DNA of 45,596 nt from Prochlorococcaceae cyanobacterium jk18x22bins.40 (lineage in GTDB: Bacteria; Cyanobacteriota; Cyanobacteriia; PCC-6307; Cyanobiaceae): contig JAJDVL010000016.1 of NCBI GenBank assembly GCA_022826155.1, positions 1 to 45,596 of the forward strand. Direction: 5' to 3'. Below, piece after piece: positions 26,328 to 36,003 of this stretch; the stretch's first letter is position 1; each line of letters starts with the position of its first letter. The translations under genes were made by a program, and so were the position numbers. The notes below the pieces were generated by a model. That model did no database searches. It was not told the origin of the DNA and was given only the letters and a program-made list of their open reading frames with translations.

Positions 26328-26354
26328 GTCCCGTTCTACCGGCCGTCAACCGGC

Positions 26355-26630
26355 TCAGTAGGGGCCAAACTCTTGGCTGCCGATGGTGAGCAGGGGACTG
26401 TTTTTCTTGAACCAGAGCCAATCCCGCAAGGGTGGGGTTTCCGCAAGCTCCTGCCGGCTCAGACCCAGGCCAATTTTGTCCGATGCCTGTTGGAGCAAAT
26501 CCAGCATGGCCTCCCGATCCGACGCCTTGGCGAGGGCTTCGTTCCAGCGCTTGTGGCCCTGGATGCCCTTCACCAGGGCCCTCACCTTCTGGGCGGAAGA
26601 GTACTGACTGTAGGGATTGGGCTGCACCAT
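26355..26630 (-). CDS. Small hypothetical protein, 91 aa
   Basis: The frame from ATG at 26630 gives a soluble, mostly helical 91-residue protein (VRALVKGIQGHKRWNEALA, then AMLDLLQQASDKIGLGLSRQ, ending LTIGSQEFGPY). The LGLSRQEL segment recalls Nif11-like leader domains, but I am not sure of that match and give no function. It lies between the channel gene and comM, divergent from comM. Confidence 0.6.
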   Translation of the reverse strand: MVQPNPYSQYSSAQKVRALVKGIQGHKRWNEALAKASDREAMLDLLQQASDKIGLGLSRQELAETPPLRDWLWFKKNSPLLTIGSQEFGPY

Positions 26631-26700
26631 GAGGAAAGGCTAACGGTAACGCCGGGGCAAAGCGCGGGAACACTGGGCCAAACCCTCACTGCTCAGCACC

Positions 26701-28221
26701 ATGCTTGCCCGTTGCACCAGTGCCGCCATTGTTGGGGTGGAGGCTTGTCCCGTGGTGGTGGAGGCAGATTTAGGCCCTGGCCTGCCGGCGTTTCAGATTG
26801 TGGGTTTACCGGATACGGCCGTTCAGGAATCCCGCGAGCGAATCCGCTCTGCCCTGCGCAACAGTGGTCAGCGCCCGTTGGTGTCTCGCCTGACCATCAA
26901 TCTGGCTCCGGCCGCCTTGCGCAAACAAGGCCCCAGTTTTGATTTGCCCATGGCCCTTGCCCTCCAGGCCGCCGCCGGCCGCATTCCCCTGACCTGGCTG
27001 GAGGGCCTTTGGGCCACAGGGGAGCTGGGGCTGGATGGCAGCTTGCGGCCGGTGCGCGGGGTGCTGGCTATGGCTGAGGCGGCCCAGGCCGCGGGGGCCA
27101 GACATCTACTGGTGCCCCAAGCCAACGGGGACGAGGCGGCCCAGATTGACGGCCTCTCCGTGCTCGCCGCGGCGGACCTGAACGAAGCCCAGAATCAACT
27201 GAACAACCCCCAAGTACACCCCGCCCCGGATCAAGGCCGTTTTGCGGGGATCGTGAATGAGTTCAGGTTTGATCTCAGGGATCTGCAGGGGCAGAGCCAT
27301 GGGCGGCGGGCCTTGGAAATTGCCGCCGCCGGTGGACACCACATGCTCCTGGTGGGGCCGCCCGGCTGCGGCAAAAGCGTGTTGGCTCGCTGCTTGCCGG
27401 ATTTGTTGCCACCACTCTCCATGGAGGAGGCTCTGGCGGTGCGGCGCGTCCATTCGGTGGCCTTTGCCCAGCCGGAGGCGGGCCTGCGTAGCCAGCGCCC
27501 CTTCCGTGCCCCCCACCACAGTTGCACCCCGGCAGCTTTGGTGGGGGGCGGCTCCCCCCACCCGGTGCCCGGTGAAGTCAGCCTGGCTCACCACGGAGTG
27601 TTGTTTCTCGACGAGCTGCCGGAATTTGGCCGTCATTGCCTGGACCACCTGCGGGAACCTTTGGAGCAAGGGGCCATTGACATTGCCCGGGCCGGTCAGC
27701 GGCTGCGCTTTCCCTGTCAGTTTCAACTGGTGGCGGCGGCCAACCCCTGCCCCTGTGGCTGGTGGGGGGATCCGGTGCATAGCTGCAGTTGTGGTGATGC
27801 CGTGCGTCGTCGCTATTGGCGCCAAGTGTCAGGCCCCCTGCTGGACCGCATTGATCTCCATGTGCCGGTGCGACGGCTTTCACCCACGGAGGTGAGCCGT
27901 CCCGTCGCCGCGGAAACCACCGTCCAGGTGCAGCAGCGCCTGGACATCAGCCGCCAGAACACCAACCAGCGCTTTGGCCGCCAACTGTTTGATAACCGCC
28001 TCCTGGATGGCCGTCAACTGCGCCTTTGCAGCCCCCTCAGCAGCGCCGCCCGGGACCTGCTGGATCGCCTCGCTGACCGTCTCGGCCTCTCCATGCGCAG
28101 CCTTGATCGCCTCGTGCGGGTGGCTCGCACCATTGCTGATCTGGCAAATTCCGAACGTATCGAAGCCGAACACCTGGCGGAGGCCGCCACATATCGGAGT
28201 TGTGATCCGGGCGTGACCTGA
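26701..28221 (+). CDS. comM: YifB/ComM family Mg-chelatase-like AAA ATPase
   Basis: Protein of 506 aa. An N-terminal Lon-like domain ([20 protein letters not shown], then [13 protein letters not shown]) leads to an AAA module with Walker A GPPGCGKS near residue 219 and [13 protein letters not shown] as Walker B. A cysteine-rich insert ([13 protein letters not shown]) precedes the C-terminal helical domain. ComM is a hexameric helicase that aids branch migration during natural transformation. Together with dprA it suggests intact transformation genes. Confidence 0.93.
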   Translation: MLARCTSAAIVGVEACPVVVEADLGPGLPAFQIVGLPDTAVQESRERIRSALRNSGQRPLVSRLTINLAPAALRKQGPSFDLPMALALQAAAGRIPLTWLEGLWATGELGLDGSLRPVRGVLAMAEAAQAAGARHLLVPQANGDEAAQIDGLSVLAAADLNEAQNQLNNPQVHPAPDQGRFAGIVNEFRFDLRDLQGQSHGRRALEIAAAGGHHMLLVGPPGCGKSVLARCLPDLLPPLSMEEALAVRRVHSVAFAQPEAGLRSQRPFRAPHHSCTPAALVGGGSPHPVPGEVSLAHHGVLFLDELPEFGRHCLDHLREPLEQGAIDIARAGQRLRFPCQFQLVAAANPCPCGWWGDPVHSCSCGDAVRRRYWRQVSGPLLDRIDLHVPVRRLSPTEVSRPVAAETTVQVQQRLDISRQNTNQRFGRQLFDNRLLDGRQLRLCSPLSSAARDLLDRLADRLGLSMRSLDRLVRVARTIADLANSERIEAEHLAEAATYRSCDPGVT

Positions 28222-28322
28222 CGGGAGGTGAGGAGCGTTCATGCCCACTGGTCAGGGCCGTGTTCCGGAGGGACACGGCCGCAACCATCAACCTTCAGGA
28301 TGGAAGTTCTTCTGTCGACACC

Positions 28323-28919
28323 ATGGACATCCGGTCCCGTGTTCCACTGGTGAATTCCTCGTCCGCCCGCCGTGAGACCTTGCGGCAGATGCTGGCCCGT
28401 CAGGCCTACAGGCGTGGCGACTTCCTCCTGGCCAGTGGTCGGCGTAGCGAGCACTACGTGAATTGCAAACCCGTCAGCCTCAGCAGCAGCGGCGCCATGC
28501 TACTGGCGCCGCTGCTGCTGGAGGCGGTGGACCCCAAGGCCCAAGCTGTGGCGGGCCTCACCATGGGTGCCGATCCCCTTGTGAGTTGCGTGGCCATGGC
28601 CGCCGGCCTTGCGGGCCGACCATTGGATGCCCTCATCGTGCGCAAAGAGCCCAAGGGCCATGGCACAGGCGCCTGGATTGAAGGTCCACTGCCGGCGCCT
28701 GGCGCCCCGGTGACGTTGCTGGAGGACGTGGTGACCACGGGCGGCTCCTGTCTCAAGGCGGTAAAGCGGTTGCGGGAGGCAGGCTATGCCGTTCAGGAGG
28801 TGGTGGCCGTTGTGGATCGCCAGGACGGCGGGCAAGCCGCCCTGGCCGCTGAGGGCCTGCGCCTCAAAGCCCTCTTTCTGCTGGAGCACATCAGCACCCC
28901 GTTGGAACACCAGTCATGA
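28323..28919 (+). CDS. pyrE: Orotate phosphoribosyltransferase
   Basis: Protein of 198 aa from the ATG at 28323; the frame stays open upstream to 28260 but that lead has no conserved features. It joins orotate and PRPP to form OMP in pyrimidine synthesis. [16 protein letters not shown], the PRPP motif [11 protein letters not shown] and [14 protein letters not shown] are present. It is coupled to ygfZ by an ATGA overlap. Confidence 0.95.
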   Translation: MDIRSRVPLVNSSSARRETLRQMLARQAYRRGDFLLASGRRSEHYVNCKPVSLSSSGAMLLAPLLLEAVDPKAQAVAGLTMGADPLVSCVAMAAGLAGRPLDALIVRKEPKGHGTGAWIEGPLPAPGAPVTLLEDVVTTGGSCLKAVKRLREAGYAVQEVVAVVDRQDGGQAALAAEGLRLKALFLLEHISTPLEHQS

Positions 28920-29944
28920 CTGCCCCCCTGCCTTTCCCCCACTGGCTGAGCCAGGCCTTGCCGGAGCCCGGTGCATGGCCGGTGTGGACTGTCCGTTCCG
29001 TCCACCTGTTGCATCTCACCGGCGCTGATAGCTTGCGCTTTCTCCATGGCCAAACCACCCAGGACCTGAACAGCGCCCCGCCTGGTTGTCTGCGTCGCAG
29101 TTGCGCGGTGACCGCCACAGCACGACCTGTGGCCCTCCTGGACGTGTTGGCGGACAAGCACGCAGCCCGGTTGGTGGTCCTGGCTGGTGACGGGCCGGCG
29201 TTGCATCAGCGTTTTGACCGCTATCTGTTTCCCGCGGATCAGGTCACCCTGCTGCCCATGGTCCAGGCGCAGCAGGTGAGCGTGCTGGGGGAAGCCGCCC
29301 CGGCTTTGTTGGCAGCCGAGGGCATCACCATGGCTCCCCCGGGTGCCGGGTGGTGCTCGGTGGCCGAAAGCAACCACCAGGCTTTGCTGCTGCGGGGCAC
29401 GGATTTTGGCGACGGCGTACCGGGATTGCGGCTGCTGGTGCCGGAGCCCCACCCGTTGCCGCCATGGCTAGACCATGTTCCCCGGCTGACCAGGGTCCAG
29501 GCGGAGTTGCTGCGGCTCCAGCAGGGAACGCCAGCATGGCCAAGCGAGATCAACGATGCCTTCAATCCCTTTGAACTGGGCCTTGCGGGGGCCGTAGCCC
29601 TCAACAAGGGTTGTTACTTGGGGCAAGAGGTGTTGGCCAGGTTGGTGACCTACGACGGCGTCAAACAGCAACTGCGCCTTTGGCGCAGTTGCATCGCCCT
29701 TGGGAGTCTGCCTGAGGACAACGTGCTCCAAGGCGAAGACGGCGCCCGTGCCGGAGTGGTCACCTCCCGCTCAGCCCTGGACACGGGCAGCATGGGTCTG
29801 GCCGTCGTGCGCCGAGCCTGGCTGGGGGCATCCACCTTGCGCCTGGGCCAGGAGGCCATCAGCCTCAGTCTTCCCGCAGGGGCAGAGTTTCCTGCCGGCA
29901 CAAATCCTTCCAACGAGCCCCCGCCCTTGGAGACTCACCTCTAA
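28916..29944 (+). CDS. ygfZ: Folate-binding protein YgfZ (GcvT-like)
   Basis: Protein of 342 aa. The family signature KGCYLGQEV (at ~228-236) contains the conserved cysteine required in YgfZ for iron-sulfur cluster maintenance, and [10 protein letters not shown] is the N-terminal block. YgfZ binds folate and supports repair of Fe-S enzymes. Coupled to pyrE by a four-base overlap. Confidence 0.88.
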   Translation: MTAPLPFPHWLSQALPEPGAWPVWTVRSVHLLHLTGADSLRFLHGQTTQDLNSAPPGCLRRSCAVTATARPVALLDVLADKHAARLVVLAGDGPALHQRFDRYLFPADQVTLLPMVQAQQVSVLGEAAPALLAAEGITMAPPGAGWCSVAESNHQALLLRGTDFGDGVPGLRLLVPEPHPLPPWLDHVPRLTRVQAELLRLQQGTPAWPSEINDAFNPFELGLAGAVALNKGCYLGQEVLARLVTYDGVKQQLRLWRSCIALGSLPEDNVLQGEDGARAGVVTSRSALDTGSMGLAVVRRAWLGASTLRLGQEAISLSLPAGAEFPAGTNPSNEPPPLETHL

Positions 29945-29999
29945 AAGTGGGAAAAGCATGTGGGTGTGAACCACGCCCCATGTCTTGACCGATAGCCCC

Positions 30000-30187
30000 A
30001 GCACGCCCGCATCCAACCCCCAAGACCAGGCCCCGGTCAAGGCTGGTCCTTCGGTAGCGCCGCGGCGCTAAACAAGCGGATTGACGAGGTGAGGGCAGGC
30101 TTCGAAGCGGAGATCAAAGTCGAGGTCAGGGGCATGGGCGAGAAACTGGACCGGGTGCTGGAGACCCTGCTGGCGGCCCAATTCTGA
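30000..30187 (+). pseudogene. Startless coiled-coil fragment
   Basis: An open frame bounded by a stop at 29993 and TGA at 30185 encodes a basic/proline lead and then an amphipathic helix (AALNKRIDEVRAGFEAEIKV, then EKLDRVLETLLAAQF). It lacks an upstream ATG; a GTG at 30089 would give only 32 residues. I read it as the tail of a decayed small coiled-coil protein, lying just beyond the 3' end of the ankyrin gene. A functional small protein from the GTG cannot be excluded. Confidence 0.4.
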
Positions 30188-30198
30188 GTTGAAGTCAA

Positions 30199-31317
30199 TC
30201 ATGCCATTGCTGCTTGAATCACGTGCACCACGCTCCAGCGTTCCATGGCTTGTGCAACCGCAAGTGGAGTCCCCCCGGTCTTGCCCGAAGCATGAAGGTT
30301 GGCACCAGCATTGATGAGGGTCCGGGCGACTTCCGCGTGCCCTTGCAAAGCCGCAATGTGCAGGGGAGTCCATCCATTCTTGCCGACAGTGTGAAGGTTG
30401 GCGCCAGCATCAATGAGAAGCTGAGCGGCTTCTGAATGCCCCTCCAAGGCCGCAACGTGGAGTGGAGTCCCGCCATTCTTGCCGACAGCATGAAGGTTGG
30501 CGCCAGCTCTGACGAGAACGTTGACAACGTCCGTATGCCCCACCCCAGATGCAATGTGCAGGGGGGTCCAGTCATTTTTAATTGTAGTATGAAGATTGGC
30601 ACCGGCATTGATGAGAGCCTGGGCAACGTCTGCATGTCCTTCCGAAGCAGCATAATGCAGCGGAGTCCAGCCATGTTTGTCTATGGCATGAAGGTTGGCG
30701 CCAAAATCGATGAGAAGCTGAGCAATCTCCGAATATCCCTCCAGGGCCGCAACGTGCAGGGGAGTCCAACCGTTCTTGCCGACAGCATGAAGGTTGGCGC
30801 CGGCATGAACCAGAAGCCGAGCGACCTCTGGGTGTCCCTGCAATGCTGCAACGTGGAGTGGAGTCCCACCATTCCTGCCGGTTGCATGAAGGTTGGCGCC
30901 GGCACGGATGAGAACCTGGGCAACTTCTGAATATCCCACCACAGCCGCAACGTGCAGAGGGGTCCAATTATTTCTGGTTGTAGCATGGAGATTAGCGCCG
31001 GCATTGATGAAAACATTGGCCACTTCTACATTTCCCTCCGAAGCCACAACATGCAGCAGGGTCCAGCCGTTCATGTCTGTAGCATGAAGGTTGGCGCCAG
31101 CATTGATGAGAGCCTCCACCTCTTTTTCATCCCCCTTACGCACTGCCTCGTGGAGTGGCGTCCTGCCATCTTGATCTACGGGATTGACACGGGTGTCGAT
31201 TTCGGCGAGAGCCTTGGTGATATCTGGATATCCTTCGTAAATGTCCTGATGGAGTGGCATCGTCTTGCCACCTTGATTTACGGGATTGGCATGGGCGCCG
31301 GCATTGAATTTAGACAT
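30199..31317 (-). CDS. Ankyrin repeat protein
   Basis: Protein of 372 aa made almost entirely of ankyrin repeats: nine regular 33-34-residue units (pattern GWTPLHVAALEG, then AGANLHA) plus a degenerate unit at each end. Repeats are nearly identical to each other, so array length may vary between strains. There is no signal peptide or membrane segment, so any export would need another route. Ankyrin proteins bind partner proteins; in sponge symbionts they are thought to affect host phagocytosis, but a target here is unknown. The start ATG at 31317 has no strong ribosome binding site. Confidence 0.93.
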   Translation of the reverse strand: MSKFNAGAHANPVNQGGKTMPLHQDIYEGYPDITKALAEIDTRVNPVDQDGRTPLHEAVRKGDEKEVEALINAGANLHATDMNGWTLLHVVASEGNVEVANVFINAGANLHATTRNNWTPLHVAAVVGYSEVAQVLIRAGANLHATGRNGGTPLHVAALQGHPEVARLLVHAGANLHAVGKNGWTPLHVAALEGYSEIAQLLIDFGANLHAIDKHGWTPLHYAASEGHADVAQALINAGANLHTTIKNDWTPLHIASGVGHTDVVNVLVRAGANLHAVGKNGGTPLHVAALEGHSEAAQLLIDAGANLHTVGKNGWTPLHIAALQGHAEVARTLINAGANLHASGKTGGTPLAVAQAMERWSVVHVIQAAMA

Positions 31318-31756
31318 TGATCAGAAGTGATGGGCTAAGGCTTTGCTTCCAGCGTAGGCCAGCACGGCAAGGTTTTGCCTCGAAAATGATACAAATTAAA
31401 TGATACAAATTAAAAAGTGCGTCATCTCCAGGTAAAGCAAAGCGTCCCAATAGCAGACCATACCACAGGCAAACGACGTGGCGCGAGAAGGCAGCGCCCA
31501 CAGTGCCTCATTCCCGGAGGACGTGATGCCGGTGGCCGAGTCAGGTGGGATAGCCATTGTGGAGATGCCGGCCTTGCCGTTGACCGGGTGCCACCCGGGG
31601 GCTCCCCACCCCGCCGGTTGGCGTTGGGCGTTGTACACCAGATCCCCCTGGTGGCGAAGCCGCAGGAAGATGCTGTCTGCCCCATTCGCTGCGATCCCTC
31701 ACCAAGGCGAAATTGTCGGACCAAGGAATTAGCATTGATGCTCTTGTTGCCAACAC
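31318..31756. other. Unassigned region between ankyrin gene and mnmE
   Basis: These ~440 bases carry no gene I can support. Overlapping short frames on the minus strand (about 31400-31700) have plausible composition in more than one frame, as in a decayed gene, but I could not name one. A perfect tandem duplication of 14 bases (AATGATACAAATTA) covers 31385-31412 near the ankyrin start, in AT-rich DNA that may hold its promoter. Confidence 0.4.
31385..31412. repeat. Tandem 14-base direct repeat
   Basis: Two head-to-tail copies of AATGATACAAATTA sit about 70 bases upstream of the ankyrin start codon, in the likely promoter region. It could alter promoter spacing by slippage. Sequence is seen directly; effect is inference. 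Confidence 0.7.
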
Positions 31757-33133
31757 ATGAGCGGCCCGGGAAGCACCATTGCTGCAATCGCCACAGCCGT
31801 GGCTGCCGGTGTGGGCAGTGTGGCCATTGTGCGCATCTCCGGTCCACAGGCACAGGCCGTTGGTCGGCGTGTATTCCGCCCAGCAGGCAAGCGTTATCAG
31901 GCATGGGAAAGCCATCGGGTGCTGTATGGCCATGTGGTTGAGCCCGCCAGTGGCCAGGTTCTTGACGAAGTGCTGCTGCTCTATATGCAAGCCCCACGCA
32001 GCTTCACGGGGGAAGACGTGGTGGAACTCCACTGCCATGGGGGGCTGGTTTGTGTGCAGCGGGTGCTGGAGCAGGTGCTGGCCAATGGCGCCGAGGCCGC
32101 AGCACCCGGAGCGTTCAGCCAGCGTGCTGTTTTACATGGACGTTTGGATCTCACCCAGGCAGAAGCTGTGGCCCAGGTGATCAGTGCCCGCAGTCGCCGG
32201 GCGGCGGCGCTGGCGTTGGCAGGCTTGAATGGGGGGATTTACCGCCGCATTGAGAGGCTACGCCAGCAACTGCTGGAACAGTTGGCCCACTTGGAAGCCC
32301 ACCTGGACTTTGAAGATGACCTACCACCTTTAAATCCTGAAACTGTGAAGGAGAAGATGCAGGCAGTGGCCGAGGATTTATCCCGACTTGTGGAAGATAG
32401 TCGCCGAGGTCAGCGACTACAACAGGGGCTACGGGTTGCTATTATTGGTTGTCCCAATGTGGGAAAATCCAGTCTTTTGAATTGTCTCAGCGGTCATGAT
32501 CGGGCCATTGTCACAGATTATCCTGGAACCACACGAGATATTGTGGAGACCGAGTTAATTTTAGGGGATGTGCCCATCACGCTGGTGGACACCGCTGGCA
32601 TCCGTCACACCAGCAACCCGGTGGAGAAGCTGGGCATTGCCCGTAGCCGTCAGGTCTTTACGCAAGTGGATGTGATTGTCTTGCTATTTGACGTGAACAT
32701 GGGTTGGAGTGAAACTGACCAGGCCCTTGCCAACGAGCTGCCGGAAGAGGTTCCTCAGTTGCGGGTCGGCAATAAAGTTGATCTACTGGACAAGAGTAGC
32801 AATCAATCTAATAATTTATCCAAGTTTCCCTTGGCCATTAGTGCGATGACAGGCCAAGGAATAGAAGCCTTCACCCAGGCCCTGCTCAATTGTTGTGGCC
32901 TTACAGATTTAGAGAGTCTTGACACAAGTCTTAATCGCCGCCAAATTAGTGTGGCCCAGAAGGCTATCGAGTCCTTGATCTGCTTAGACAATACAGCCAA
33001 AGCCGAGTTGCCTTGGGATTTCTGGACCATTGATCTGCGGGACGCCATTCAGCATCTCGGAGGAATCACTGGAAAAGACGTTAGTGAAGATATTTTAGAT
33101 GAAATATTTAGTAAGTTCTGCATTGGCAAATAA
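31757..33133 (+). CDS. mnmE: tRNA modification GTPase MnmE
   Basis: Protein of 458 aa. The N-terminal folate-binding/dimerisation domain (from TIAAIATAVAAGVGSVAIVR; FTGEDVVELHCHGG) is followed by a GTPase domain inserted in the helical domain: P-loop GCPNVGKSS near residue 231, then DYPGTTRD and DTAGIRHT, NKVD. The C-terminal CIGK carries the conserved cysteine. It forms 5-carboxymethylaminomethyl-uridine at the tRNA wobble position with MnmG. From about 32300 the coding sequence turns distinctly AT-rich while the protein stays canonical. Confidence 0.95.
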   Translation: MSGPGSTIAAIATAVAAGVGSVAIVRISGPQAQAVGRRVFRPAGKRYQAWESHRVLYGHVVEPASGQVLDEVLLLYMQAPRSFTGEDVVELHCHGGLVCVQRVLEQVLANGAEAAAPGAFSQRAVLHGRLDLTQAEAVAQVISARSRRAAALALAGLNGGIYRRIERLRQQLLEQLAHLEAHLDFEDDLPPLNPETVKEKMQAVAEDLSRLVEDSRRGQRLQQGLRVAIIGCPNVGKSSLLNCLSGHDRAIVTDYPGTTRDIVETELILGDVPITLVDTAGIRHTSNPVEKLGIARSRQVFTQVDVIVLLFDVNMGWSETDQALANELPEEVPQLRVGNKVDLLDKSSNQSNNLSKFPLAISAMTGQGIEAFTQALLNCCGLTDLESLDTSLNRRQISVAQKAIESLICLDNTAKAELPWDFWTIDLRDAIQHLGGITGKDVSEDILDEIFSKFCIGK

Positions 33134-33584
33134 TCGTTATTTCTATTATCTTACTATTCTCATATGGGACCCATTTATGGATTCAAAGTGAGTCTCGTAT
33201 GAGACGAAATAGTTCACATGCAGGGGTTTATAAAAGCTGTCTTAGGAAGACCTTGCCAAGCAGGTGAGGTTCCCTCGGAACGCGAGAATGACCGGGAGCA
33301 TATCGACGATTTTCAATCTCTCATCTATCTCATAAAAGACTCATATTAAGTCTAAAATCAAGACTCATATGATACGGATAAATATCCCCTGCTGGACGCG
33401 CTCCACCCAATGTCCCTCAAGTCAGTTCCAACAGGGGAAGTCTTCTTCGGTCCAAGGTCTGTCCAGTGGGCCTTGCCCTTGCCTTGAAAGCCTTGCGAAG
33501 ACTGGCGAGTTCAAGTTTGCCACACTGCGGTTTACGCAGTGTGGCAAGCATAATTGCCTGCCTCTGTGGCGTTTGGTTTTGGAT
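33134..33584. other. AT-rich non-coding region with repeats and hairpins
   Basis: No gene is supported in these ~450 bases between mnmE and the end of ureC. The first half is AT-rich and carries AGACTCATAT twice (33337-33346 and 33361-33370, period 24), with a related TCTCATAT near 33158 and a short dyad GTCTC-GTAT-GAGAC (33192-33205). CCCCTGCTGG near 33387 is nearly complementary to CCAACAGGGG near 33428. A perfect 13-bp stem sits at 33517-33547. Seen directly; no function assigned. Confidence 0.5.
33517..33547. terminator. Perfect 13-bp hairpin between convergent mnmE and ureC
   Basis: TTGCCACACTGCG and CGCAGTGTGGCAA flank a five-base loop (GTTTA). It lies about 40 bases beyond the ureC stop on the minus strand and 380 bases beyond mnmE. 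It lacks a U run on either strand, so it is not a textbook intrinsic terminator; a 3'-end stabilising structure or a regulator-binding dyad are alternatives. Confidence 0.4.
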
Positions 33585-35297
33585 TTAGAACAAGAAATAC
33601 CGCTGCGCCATGGGTAACACCTGGGCTGGCTCACAGATGAGCAACTGCCCATCGGCAAACACTTCATAGGTTTGGGGGTCCACCTGAATGGCAGGGGTGG
33701 CGGTGTTCAGCTTCATGGCGGCTTTGCCAATGCCTCCACGGGTGTTGCACACGGGAACACATGGTGTTTGTAAACCCAGGCGATGGGGCAGGCCATCGTC
33801 CACCGCTGCTTGGGAGACGAAGGTGAGACAGCTTGGGGCCATGGCCGCCCCGAAACTGGCAAACATGGGACGGCCGTGGACGGGTCCCGGGGTGGGGATA
33901 GAGGCGTTGGGATCCCCCATCTGGGCCCAAACAATGGAGCCACCCTTGAGCACCAGTTCAGGCTTGACCGCGAAGAACCCCGGTTTCCAGAGACAAAGAT
34001 CCGCCAGCTTACCCACCTCTACGGAGCCCACCTGGCTGTCAATACCGTGGGCAATGGCGGGGTTGATGGTCACCTTGGCCATATAGCGGCGGATGCGGTG
34101 GTTATCGTTGCGCTCGCTATCTTCCGGCAAAGCGCCCCGCTGCACCTTCATTTTGTGGGCAGTTTGGAAGGTGCGGGTGATCACTTCCCCCGCCCGGCCC
34201 ATGGCCTGGGAATCACTGGCAACGATGCTGAACGCCCCCAGGTCGTGGAGAATATCTTCTGCGGCAATGGTTTCTCGGCGGATGCGGGATTCGGCAAAGG
34301 CCACGTCTTCGGGAATGCTGCGGTCCAGGTGGTGGCAGACCATCAGCATGTCCAGGTGTTCCTCCAGGGTGTTGGCGGTGTAGGGCCGGGTGGGGTTAGT
34401 GGAGGAGGGCAGCACGTTGGCCTCACTGCAGATGCGGATGATGTCCGGCGCATGGCCGCCTCCGGCGCCTTCCGTGTGAAAGGTATGAATGGTGCGTCCG
34501 GCAATAGCGGCGATGGTGTCTTCCACATGGCCGGCTTCATTGAGGGTGTCCGTATGGATACACACCTGCACGTCGAAGCGGTCCGCCACCGTCAGGCAGC
34601 AGTCGATGGCGGCAGGGGTGGTGCCCCAATCCTCGTGGAGCTTGAGGCCACAGGCGCCAGCCCGCACCTGTTCCTCCAAGGCCTCCGCTTCACTGGCATT
34701 CCCCTTCCCGAAAAACCCCAGATTCACGGGCAGCCCCTCGGCCGCTTGCAGCATCCGCGCCAGATGAAAGGCGCCCGGCGTGCAGGTGGTGGCATTGGTG
34801 CCGGTGGCGGGGCCGGTGCCGCCCCCCAGCATGGTGGTCACCCCGCTAGCCAGGGCGGTTTCCACCTGCTGGGGGCAGATGAAGTGGATGTGGCTGTCAA
34901 TGGCACCGGCGGTCAGGATTTGCCCTTCTCCGGCAATGATTTCCGTGCCCGGACCAATCACCACGTCCACCCCGTCTTGAATGTCGGGGTTGCCCGCTTT
35001 GCCGATGGTGGCAATTCTGCCGTCTCGCAGTCCCACGTCCGCCTTGACGATGCCCCACCAATCCAGGATCAGGGCGTTGGTAATGACCGTGTCCATGGCC
35101 CCTGCCCCACGACTCACCTGGCTCTGACCCATGCCGTCCCGAATCACCTTGCCGCCGCCAAACTTCACCTCCTCTCCATAGATGCAACGATCCTGCTCCA
35201 CCTCCAGGACCAAGTTCGTATCCGCCAAACGCAATCGGTCCCCCACGGTGGGGCCATAGGTTTCTGCATAGGTGCGGCGATCCAGAGGGTAGGCCAT
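33585..35297 (-). CDS. ureC: Urease alpha subunit
   Basis: Protein of 570 aa, the catalytic subunit that hydrolyses urea with a di-nickel centre. HIHFICPQQ provides two nickel-binding histidines, GLKLHEDWG holds the carbamylated lysine near residue 218, and [15 protein letters not shown] and the flap region MVCHHLD follow. All hallmark residues I can see are in place, so the enzyme should be active. It is the last gene of ureDABC and is 35 bases from ureB. Accessory ureEFG do not follow it. Confidence 0.97.
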   Translation of the reverse strand: MAYPLDRRTYAETYGPTVGDRLRLADTNLVLEVEQDRCIYGEEVKFGGGKVIRDGMGQSQVSRGAGAMDTVITNALILDWWGIVKADVGLRDGRIATIGKAGNPDIQDGVDVVIGPGTEIIAGEGQILTAGAIDSHIHFICPQQVETALASGVTTMLGGGTGPATGTNATTCTPGAFHLARMLQAAEGLPVNLGFFGKGNASEAEALEEQVRAGACGLKLHEDWGTTPAAIDCCLTVADRFDVQVCIHTDTLNEAGHVEDTIAAIAGRTIHTFHTEGAGGGHAPDIIRICSEANVLPSSTNPTRPYTANTLEEHLDMLMVCHHLDRSIPEDVAFAESRIRRETIAAEDILHDLGAFSIVASDSQAMGRAGEVITRTFQTAHKMKVQRGALPEDSERNDNHRIRRYMAKVTINPAIAHGIDSQVGSVEVGKLADLCLWKPGFFAVKPELVLKGGSIVWAQMGDPNASIPTPGPVHGRPMFASFGAAMAPSCLTFVSQAAVDDGLPHRLGLQTPCVPVCNTRGGIGKAAMKLNTATPAIQVDPQTYEVFADGQLLICEPAQVLPMAQRYFLF

Positions 35298-35332
35298 GGT
35301 GAGGAGGAGGAAGGGGAACGTGTGGGTGGGAC

Positions 35333-35689
35333 CTAATCGCAGGCATCGAGGCGGCCGTTGATGTGGCCGTTGAAGCCCATGACGCGGCGCTTGCCTGCCA
35401 TGGGAATTAGCCGCACCAGCCGCTCATCCCCCGGTTCGAAGCGCATGGCGGTCCCTGCCGGCAGATCCAGGCGCATGCCCCGACAGGATTCCCGGTCGAA
35501 TTTCAGGACGTTGTTCACCTCATGGAAATGAAAGTGAGACCCCACCTGAATGGGGCGGTCCCCCGGGTTGGCCACCCGCACTTGGTGGGTGGGCCGGTCC
35601 GCGTTGAGCAGGACGGTGCCGGGTTCAGGCAGCAGTTCGCCAGGAATCACGGGGGGCATGGCCGGCCGGGGTTTGGTGTTAATGGACAT
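35333..35689 (-). CDS. ureB: Urease beta subunit
   Basis: Protein of 118 aa. [20 protein letters not shown] and [13 protein letters not shown] (His-rich loop) and [15 protein letters not shown] are the family blocks. It assembles with UreA and UreC into the trimeric apoenzyme. Separated from ureA by nine bases, which fits one operon with coordinated translation. Confidence 0.96.
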   Translation of the reverse strand: MSINTKPRPAMPPVIPGELLPEPGTVLLNADRPTHQVRVANPGDRPIQVGSHFHFHEVNNVLKFDRESCRGMRLDLPAGTAMRFEPGDERLVRLIPMAGKRRVMGFNGHINGRLDACD

Positions 35690-35698
35690 GGTGTGGGC

Positions 35699-36001
35699 TC
35701 AACGGATGGGCTCGTGGAGGGTTACCAATTTGGTGCCGTCCAGGAAGGTGGCTTCCATCTGCACCTCCTTGATCAACTCCGGCACCCCCTCCATCACCTG
35801 GTGTCGCCCCAGCCATGTGGTGCCCTCCTCCATGACCGCGGCCACGGTTTTGCCGTCCCGGGCCGCTTCCAGGATGCAGAAGCCGAGCCATGCCATCGCT
35901 TCAGGGTGGTTCAGCCGCAGACCGCGCTTGAGACGTCGTTCCGCCAACAGCGCCGCGGTGACGGTGATCAGTTTGTCTTTCTCCTGAGGAGTGAGGTGCA
36001 T
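35699..36001 (-). CDS. ureA: Urease gamma subunit
   Basis: Protein of 100 aa starting [20 protein letters not shown], with [17 protein letters not shown] and [19 protein letters not shown], diagnostic for UreA. Structural subunit of urease. Two bases separate it from the end of ureD upstream. Confidence 0.96.
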   Translation of the reverse strand: MHLTPQEKDKLITVTAALLAERRLKRGLRLNHPEAMAWLGFCILEAARDGKTVAAVMEEGTTWLGRHQVMEGVPELIKEVQMEATFLDGTKLVTLHEPIR

Positions 36002-36003
36002 GG

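Noticed and set aside
30436-30930. Plus-strand frame through the ankyrin gene
   Set aside because: It is the antisense shadow of the repeats and repeats with the same period.
33331-33370. CRISPR array from repeated AGACTCATAT
   Set aside because: Only two 10-base copies with period 24, too short and too few.
33369-33617. Plus-strand frame of 82 residues after mnmE
   Set aside because: Runs through a perfect hairpin and the end of ureC; no domain.
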